From positions 1-19,287 of the forward strand of contig JAGGZB010000116.1 in NCBI GenBank assembly GCA_021162225.1: 19,287 bases of DNA, given 5' to 3'. Below, one piece after another: positions 14,193 through 19,287 of the stretch. This DNA comes from Candidatus Bathyarchaeota archaeon. Lineage in GTDB: Archaea > Thermoproteota > Bathyarchaeia > Bathyarchaeales > DTEX01. Positions within the stretch are counted from its first letter, which is position 1. Each line of letters begins with the position of its first letter. The notes under the pieces were generated by a model that ran no database searches, was not told the origin of the DNA, and was given only the letters and a program-made list of their open reading frames with translations. A program made the translations under genes and the position numbers.

Positions 14193-15061
14193 GCCTAGCT
14201 AGAGAACATTACTCTCGCCCTGACGTTCAGAAGGAAATAATCGATTTTTGTAGGAGCCGCTGGGTAGCAGCCCATTATATAGACTCTGAAGGTAACATGA
14301 TCTTTAGAAGATATTCGCATGGAAAACCTCTTAGGATTGATAATACTGAAGATTTCTCTAAAATCATGACTTTAAAGGGCTATATTCTGAGGTCAATATA
14401 CGCTACGGCTAACGTTTACTGGAAATCTGAAAGTATTGAGGAAGTATATGACTTAACAAATATTCGGCGGTGTAGCGCCGTATGGGATATCGACGGGAAA
14501 CTATCAAAGTGGAGAGAGACGCTGAAGGTTGCGAAGGAGATAACCGCCTTCTTGAATGATAGAGGTGTAGAGAAATCCGTATTTTTAAAGTGGTCTGGGA
14601 ACGGATGTCACATTCACATCCACGAGGAGGCATTCTCAGAGGATCTCTTAAAGAAACATCATCCACTTGACATAGCTTACGCATTAGTAGAATATGTAAA
14701 TTCCAAAGTTCTCCCAGGATTAAGAGAAATTTTAATGAAGGAAAAGATCGAAGTGGAAAACAGAATCGACCCTACACGTGTCTTCACGTGCCCGCTCAGT
14801 CTCCACCGTGAGCTTGATGCGACATGTATCTGTTTCCGATCAGAGGATATTGAAGAATTCACGCCTGAATGGATAAATCCATCAAGCTTTCGTCACGATC
14901 CATCTTGGCGGAGGTTCATAAGAGGAGAAGCAGACGAGATAGCAGAGGACGCATACAAAATAGTAGGTGGATATCCTTTGAAGCGAAGACGGAGAAGAAG
15001 AAAGACCATGCCTCTTGATAAGCAGATAATAAAATGGCTTTGGAGAGCTGAAGAAAACTGA
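14189..15061 (+). CDS. Archaeo-eukaryotic primase (PriS-like) family protein
   Basis: 290 aa. Recognisable primase motifs in order: AVWDIDG (97-103, motif I with metal-binding Asp100/Asp102), KWSGNGCHIHIH (134-145, motif II SGxGxH) and RIDPTRVFTCPLSLHREL (192-209, motif III Asp194 and the nucleotide-contacting SLHR). N-terminal region RSIYATANVYWKS also follows PriS order. The catalytic residues look intact, so RNA or DNA primer synthesis is plausible. It is shorter than replicative PriS (usually 330-400 aa), has no obvious zinc knuckle, and ends in an Arg run (RRRRRRK, 266-272). It may be a second, specialised primase rather than the replicative one. TTG 14189 overlaps the stop of the ATPase gene (TTGA), so translation is coupled. 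Confidence 0.8.
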   Translation: MSLAREHYSRPDVQKEIIDFCRSRWVAAHYIDSEGNMIFRRYSHGKPLRIDNTEDFSKIMTLKGYILRSIYATANVYWKSESIEEVYDLTNIRRCSAVWDIDGKLSKWRETLKVAKEITAFLNDRGVEKSVFLKWSGNGCHIHIHEEAFSEDLLKKHHPLDIAYALVEYVNSKVLPGLREILMKEKIEVENRIDPTRVFTCPLSLHRELDATCICFRSEDIEEFTPEWINPSSFRHDPSWRRFIRGEADEIAEDAYKIVGGYPLKRRRRRRKTMPLDKQIIKWLWRAEEN

Positions 15062-15130
15062 ATCTCGCAGCCATAAGAGTAGATTTTTATGTGTTCCTAA
15101 TAATGGCTCATCAAGCGGTGAACCGTTAAG

Positions 15131-16261
15131 ATGAAGAGTAAAACGGAGAGCTTTTCCGAAGAGTTTAGAGGCCGGGACATAATCACATTAGACTCTATTA
15201 AGGTTAGGCTCTTATTTTTCGACTCACTTGGGGCTAAATGCAGCTCTGTACTTGTGGAAACGCCGGATGTATCGATTCTAATTGATCCAGGCGCCGCTGG
15301 ACTGCAACCGAGTTTTCCTCTGCCGCGAGAAGAGAAGATCCGCCTTCGGGAAGAAGCGTTTAAGCGGATACGCCATTATGGAACATCCTCAGACATCGTG
15401 GTTATAACCCATTATCACTATGATCATCACGTTCATCCCAGCCGAATAGGAGAAATGGCTTGCCTCTTCAGAGGCAAAACTCTACTTGTGAAAGATCCAA
15501 ATCAATGGATAAACAGATCTCAGAGATCCAGAGCCCTTAAGTTTCTTTCAGAGATCTATCGAATCTCCGGAGGAAATGAACCATTCGAGGGCTTGATGGA
15601 GACTTCAAGATTCAAAATGACAAGTGACCCATTCGAAAGACATCCGAAGACGACGTCTCTATGGAGAAGATCAAAAGGAAAAAAGTTAAAAGTCTATCAG
15701 GCGAAAAAACGGTGGTTCGAGAAGATCGTAGAGAGCTGGAAACGAAATAAATGGGTAAGGATCTTCGAAGTTGGGGGAACCAAAATACTTTTCGCGGATG
15801 GCAAAGAATTCACGTTCGGCAATACAAGGATAAAGTTCACTCTTCCGCTCTTTCATGGCCAGTTTCTCGATAATGTTGGATGGGTTATAGGCTTAACAGT
15901 TGAACATGCAGGAAACAAATTTCTCTTCTCCTCGGATCTTCAAGGACCAATAATAGAAGAGTACGCCGAATGGATCATAAACTCGAAACCGGAAGTCATA
16001 GTTGCGGATGGGCCGCCGCTTTATACGTATGGATTCATGATAGGAAAGGAAGATATTAAAAATGTGATTGATAATATGCAACGTATTATATGCGAAGCTA
16101 GACCTTCGAAAATCATATGGGACCACCATATCTGTAGAGGTATCTTTAAGCCGAAAATGAGAGAAGTATATTCTTGCGCGAAGAGAAAAAGAGTCAACAT
16201 ATGCACAGCTGCTGAACATATGGGACTTAAGCCCCTCATTGAACGGGTTAAACCTCCCTAG
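15131..16261 (+). CDS. UPF0282-type metallo-beta-lactamase fold hydrolase
   Basis: 376 aa. Metal-binding HYHYDHH (94-100), His242 in LPLFHGQ, Asp269 in FSSDLQGP, and a C-terminal IIWDHHICRG (331-333 DHH), with INRSQRSRA (127-135), follow the UPF0282 / COG2248 family of archaeal and some bacterial predicted hydrolases, function unknown. The usual length is about 300-320; the excess is a basic, helix-rich insertion at about 143-208. ATG 15131 has GCGGTGA (15115-15121) upstream and a TATA-like AGATTTTTATG at 15081-15091, so it may have its own promoter as well as belonging to the plus-strand gene run after the primase. Confidence 0.85.
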   Translation: MKSKTESFSEEFRGRDIITLDSIKVRLLFFDSLGAKCSSVLVETPDVSILIDPGAAGLQPSFPLPREEKIRLREEAFKRIRHYGTSSDIVVITHYHYDHHVHPSRIGEMACLFRGKTLLVKDPNQWINRSQRSRALKFLSEIYRISGGNEPFEGLMETSRFKMTSDPFERHPKTTSLWRRSKGKKLKVYQAKKRWFEKIVESWKRNKWVRIFEVGGTKILFADGKEFTFGNTRIKFTLPLFHGQFLDNVGWVIGLTVEHAGNKFLFSSDLQGPIIEEYAEWIINSKPEVIVADGPPLYTYGFMIGKEDIKNVIDNMQRIICEARPSKIIWDHHICRGIFKPKMREVYSCAKRKRVNICTAAEHMGLKPLIERVKPP

Positions 16262-16327
16262 TCGAGGTAGCAGAAGACAAAATGGCCATATTAGTCATTT
16301 CTAATCATTATTCTATGGTGACCTCTA

Positions 16328-17224
16328 GTGCCCTCGATATTCATCTTTGGGTTATTCCCAGAAGACTCCGGTAAAACGATTATTTCATCCGCTCTTGCGA
16401 GGGGCCTCATAAACAGGGGAATTAAAACATGCGTTTTCAAGCCACGGTCAGGTCATAACTTTTGGCATCAATATGACGCGTACCTTAAATGCAGGAAGAA
16501 AGGACGGCTCTTTTGCGAAGACATAATAAAGCTTAGGAAGGCATGCAAATGCTCCTTGCCTCCTGAAATTTTGAATCCTGTAGATGCATTGATGAGCCCG
16601 TTAAACGCTAAAAAATTCATTGATGAGAAAACAATAAACCATCTTTATCTCCTTGATGAAAATGTATTTTCGCATCTAATAGTCGAAAGATACACGATAT
16701 GCGGGAATAGAGCTGAGAATATTTTCTGCATCAATGCCGAAACAACAAGGACCAGATCTGTAATCATCGATGAAGAATATCTACATAAGCTAGAAAGCCA
16801 AGCTGACGAAATCATCTATGTGAATAGCTTGGAAGAATGGAATAGCGTTTCTCAGAGATACTCTCCCAAGGCTATACGAAGCTGCTACGAGAAGATCTCC
16901 GAGAAGTTTGAGTACATAATAATTGAAGGTTTTAATGACGCAGTATGTCCAGATGAAACATTACGATATGACTTAACCATTGGAGTAGCTCCCGGAGTAG
17001 TCATCTTCTATGACGCTGAAACCTTCCAGAAAGCTCTAAGAATCCTCGGGGAGATCAGAGATCCGAAAACTCTCAGAGCACGGGATGTAATCAAGTATTT
17101 GAAGAAGAAAGAAACGTCATCGATACCGGCTCTTCCATCATCACATCTCAGAAACTTCGATACTCTAAGCAGAGATCTGAACAAGATAGTTGATCTTTCC
17201 ATAAAAGCAACCCAAAAAAGATGA
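16328..17224 (+). CDS. P-loop ATPase/GTPase (archaeal, dethiobiotin synthetase-like)
   Basis: 298 aa. P-loop FGLFPEDSGKT (7-17) at the N terminus, followed by ISSALARGLINRG and VFKPRSGHNFWH, the arrangement of the dethiobiotin synthetase/CobB-like SIMIBI class; IIIEGFND (about 198-205) resembles the Walker B-type strand. It looks like the archaeal predicted P-loop ATPase/GTPase family I remember as COG4028. Several cysteines lie at about 55-76 (YLKCRKKGRLFC and KACKC). Substrate unknown; not a normal BioD or CobB. GTG 16328 has GGTGA (16317-16321) at 6 nt. It lies 66 nt after the UPF0282 gene, same strand, probably co-transcribed. Confidence 0.7.
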   Translation: MPSIFIFGLFPEDSGKTIISSALARGLINRGIKTCVFKPRSGHNFWHQYDAYLKCRKKGRLFCEDIIKLRKACKCSLPPEILNPVDALMSPLNAKKFIDEKTINHLYLLDENVFSHLIVERYTICGNRAENIFCINAETTRTRSVIIDEEYLHKLESQADEIIYVNSLEEWNSVSQRYSPKAIRSCYEKISEKFEYIIIEGFNDAVCPDETLRYDLTIGVAPGVVIFYDAETFQKALRILGEIRDPKTLRARDVIKYLKKKETSSIPALPSSHLRNFDTLSRDLNKIVDLSIKATQKR

Positions 17225-17314
17225 CTGAAAGAAAATCTGATCTTACACATCCTAGAGAGCTGAAGAAAAACCTATAGGTTTTTAAGGATTACCCCGCTAA
17301 AATTTATGTAACAG

Positions 17315-18205
17315 TTGAGTCTCGGAGGGAGAGTTCTGATACCATTTAAATTATCCGTAATAACTGATGAGGTTTCTCAAGATCTGGAAACCACGGCTAG
17401 ATTTGCGAAAATATTCGACCTTGACGGCGTCGAGATTAGAACCGTATGGAACCGCAACCCGCAAGACCTTCTTGAAAAAGTTGATGAGATTAAGAGGATT
17501 CTTAAAAAGTATGATTTAGAGGTCAGCGCTATCGCATCTCCATTCTTCAAAGCCAATATTGATAGTAAAGAAGAATACGAAGAACACTTGGAAATTTTAA
17601 GGAAGTGCATCAGTTTAGCTAAGAGCCTTGACACCGATATAATTAGAGGATTTACGTTCTGGCGGAAAAACAGCATTGATGAATACTTGGATAGAATCAT
17701 AGAGAAATTCCAGAAGCCACTAGAGATAATAGAATCTGAAGGAGTACTTCTCGGCATTGAGAATGAACCTTCAACGTTTGTTGGAGATGGAAGAGATCTA
17801 GCTCTCTTCCTTGACCGTTTAGGATCAAAAAATGTTAAGGCTCTTTGGGATCCTGGAAATGACATATGGGATCCTCATAAAGAGACGCCATATCCAGATG
17901 GATATCAATATGTGAGAAACAGAATAATTCATGTACATATCAAGGATGGAATCCGCAAAGGAAAAGGAGGAGAGCCTGAAATAGTCGCTGTTGGAGAGGG
18001 CGAAGTTGACTTCCTCGGCCAGTTCAGGGCTTTAAAAGAGGACGGATACAAAGGATACCTATCGCTGGAAACGCATTGGAGGGTTGGAAAGCAGCTATCA
18101 GAAGATCTTGTAACTAGACCTGGAGGAGAAGCGTTCTCTGGATTAGGCGAATATTCCTCTGTAATATGCATGCATAACTTGCTGAAGATCTTGGCAAAGA
18201 TTTAA
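17315..18205 (+). CDS. Sugar phosphate isomerase/epimerase-like TIM barrel
   Basis: Up to 296 aa of the xylose isomerase-like / AP endonuclease 2 barrel family. Likely metal ligands in order: Glu149 (LLGIENEPST), Asp179 (ALWDPGND), His206/His208 (IIHVHIKDG) and Glu252 (LSLETHW). Family members isomerise or epimerise sugars or act on hydroxypyruvate, inosose and similar; the substrate is not evident and no sugar pathway genes are near. The start is uncertain: TTG 17315 is the only usual start in the open region, but a strong GGAGG (17324-17328) lies inside it and points to CTG 17336, leaving 289 aa that begin at the first barrel strand. Family confident. Confidence 0.88.
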   Translation: MSLGGRVLIPFKLSVITDEVSQDLETTARFAKIFDLDGVEIRTVWNRNPQDLLEKVDEIKRILKKYDLEVSAIASPFFKANIDSKEEYEEHLEILRKCISLAKSLDTDIIRGFTFWRKNSIDEYLDRIIEKFQKPLEIIESEGVLLGIENEPSTFVGDGRDLALFLDRLGSKNVKALWDPGNDIWDPHKETPYPDGYQYVRNRIIHVHIKDGIRKGKGGEPEIVAVGEGEVDFLGQFRALKEDGYKGYLSLETHWRVGKQLSEDLVTRPGGEAFSGLGEYSSVICMHNLLKILAKI

Positions 18206-18254
18206 ACTATTATGGAAAGAACTACTTGATTGACAGAGAATCATCCTCCAATTT

Positions 18255-18263
18255 AATAAAAAA
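18255..18263 (-). terminator. T-run downstream of ftsZ
   Basis: Minus-strand CTTTTTTATT-like run (six T) about 95 nt past the FtsZ stop. Archaeal terminators are often simple T-runs; support is weak. Confidence 0.3.
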
Positions 18264-18355
18264 GACAGAAGCTTTGGTAGGTCTCTAGATTTCCATATGA
18301 CTTAATCCTGAAGCTGATATGATCATTATTGAACGCATTGATCCTTTTGTCTACT

Positions 18356-19287
18356 TTAGCCGAAAAGTCTATCGAAGAATCCTTTCTTCTCTTCCTTTTC
18401 CTGCGGTTGCTCGATTATCTCTACTTCCTCGGCTTTCCCTTCAGGCTCCTTCTTCAGAGAAGCAAATGGCTTTAGGCTTTCAACCAAGAATGGGCTGTCA
18501 ACTCCAGCTAGCACTACGGTCGCTTTTATGCTTCCTTGCAACGTACTGTTTATTCTTGCTCCCCACGAGACACGAGCGTTAGGTGCTATTCTCTCAATAA
18601 CTATCTCGCCAGCTCTGTTGACGTCTTCGAGTGTCATGTCATCTCCACCTTCGATGTGTATCAGTGCTCCTTCAGCCTTTCTGATATCTCCAATATCGAG
18701 AAGCGGTGTGTCAAGAGCCTTTTCGACAGCGTCTTCAACTTTCGTATCTCCTTGACCCTCTCCGAATCCTATTGCACATACTCCGCTTCCAGTCATTATA
18801 GCTTTAAGATCGGCGAAGTCTAAGTTAACGAGACTCGGTACAGCTATAGTCTCAGATATGTTCTTGATGAATGTTGCTATAAGTTCGTTAGCTACAGCGA
18901 AGGCTTCGGCTAACGGAAGATTACCTGCAACTTTTCTAAGACGATTATTGTCAATCACAATCACGGCATCACATTCTTCCACAAGCCTTTTTAGGCCTTC
19001 CTTCGCCTTGATGAGTCTCGCTCGCTCAACTTGGAAGGGTGTTGTCACAACGCCGACTGTGAGAGCGCCGGCTTCCTTCGCTATCCTCGCAACTACTGGC
19101 GAGGCGCCTGTGCCGGTTCCTCCTCCAAGACCAGCCGTTATGAAGACTAGACCTGAGCCGTCTATGAGAGCTTCTATCTCCTTAGCGCTTTCTTCTGCGG
19201 CTTTGGCTCCTTGTTCTGGAAAGCCGCCGCAACCGAGACCTCCAGTTATCTTGTAGCCGATCAATAGTCTCTCATCAGCTTTTGTTA
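18356..19287 (-). CDS. ftsZ: Cell division protein FtsZ, N terminus cut by window edge
   Basis: Tubulin-like GTPase that polymerises into the division ring. About 310 C-terminal residues are present; the frame stays open to 19287 (the codons before 19264 read TKADERLL and align with FtsZ). GTP-binding signature GGGTGTG at 19106-19126 (minus), the T7 catalytic loop NLDFADLK, and the C-terminal domain with WGARINSTLQGSIKATVVLAGV. After it follows an acidic linker and a conserved-looking tip KKGFFDRLFG, likely the peptide that binds partner proteins. The first 50 or so residues with the first nucleotide loops are outside the window. Its presence excludes most Sulfolobales and Thermoproteales as host. 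Confidence 0.97.
   Translation of the reverse strand, partial: TKADERLLIGYKITGGLGCGGFPEQGAKAAEESAKEIEALIDGSGLVFITAGLGGGTGTGASPVVARIAKEAGALTVGVVTTPFQVERARLIKAKEGLKRLVEECDAVIVIDNNRLRKVAGNLPLAEAFAVANELIATFIKNISETIAVPSLVNLDFADLKAIMTGSGVCAIGFGEGQGDTKVEDAVEKALDTPLLDIGDIRKAEGALIHIEGGDDMTLEDVNRAGEIVIERIAPNARVSWGARINSTLQGSIKATVVLAGVDSPFLVESLKPFASLKKEPEGKAEEVEIIEQPQEKEEKKGFFDRLFG

Noticed and set aside
1..19287. CRISPR array, insertion sequence or prophage
   Set aside because: No regularly spaced repeats, transposase, integrase or terminal inverted repeats were seen; two tRNA genes are present but no attachment-site duplication was found.

Overview
The window is archaeal chromosomal DNA. Evidence: ribosomal protein S25e, an FtsZ gene, a tRNA-Glu gene with a bulge-helix-bulge intron, TATA boxes about 25 nt upstream of starts, many TTG/GTG starts (some probably leaderless), GGTGA/GGAGG ribosome binding sites, and families mainly known from archaea (UPF0282 metallo-hydrolase, COG2164 cyclophilin-like proteins, KaiC-like ATPase, archaeo-eukaryotic primase). 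FtsZ together with S25e points to a deep TACK-type lineage (Bathyarchaeia, Korarchaeota or Thaumarchaeota-like) rather than Sulfolobales or Thermoproteales. This is inference; no marker fixes the species. I see no insertion sequence, CRISPR array or phage gene.

Layout. 1-58: 5' part of tRNA-Asp (minus). 146-2952: threonine synthase (minus) and, divergently, a threonine-synthase paralogue whose Schiff-base lysine is arginine and which carries a C-terminal winged-helix domain. A small inverted repeat lies midway between the two promoters. 3056-4861: an ECF-type membrane S component and an ornithine cyclodeaminase-family dehydrogenase, sharing an ATGACATT element upstream. 4932-6420: a small Cys-containing protein, a stand-alone protein resembling the C-terminal (glutamate-elimination) domain of lantibiotic dehydratases, an intron-containing tRNA-Glu, and a short coiled-coil protein. 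6421-6850 is non-coding. 6851-9866: class I aminotransferase, DUF917 protein, cyclophilin-like protein.

9868-12765 (minus): an unrecognised 190-aa protein, S25e, a creatininase-family hydrolase and malate dehydrogenase. 12895-18205 (plus): a second cyclophilin-like protein, KaiC-like ATPase, primase-like protein (overlapping the ATPase gene by 4 bp), UPF0282 metallo-hydrolase, P-loop ATPase, and a sugar-isomerase-like TIM barrel. 18356-19287 (minus): FtsZ, cut by the window edge.

The most unusual points are: (1) the apparently catalytically dead ThrC-winged-helix fusion, which looks like an amino-acid-pathway enzyme turned transcription factor controlling thrC; (2) the lantibiotic-dehydratase-like domain next to tRNA-Glu, the co-substrate of that enzyme family; (3) the translationally coupled KaiC-like ATPase and primase-like gene pair.
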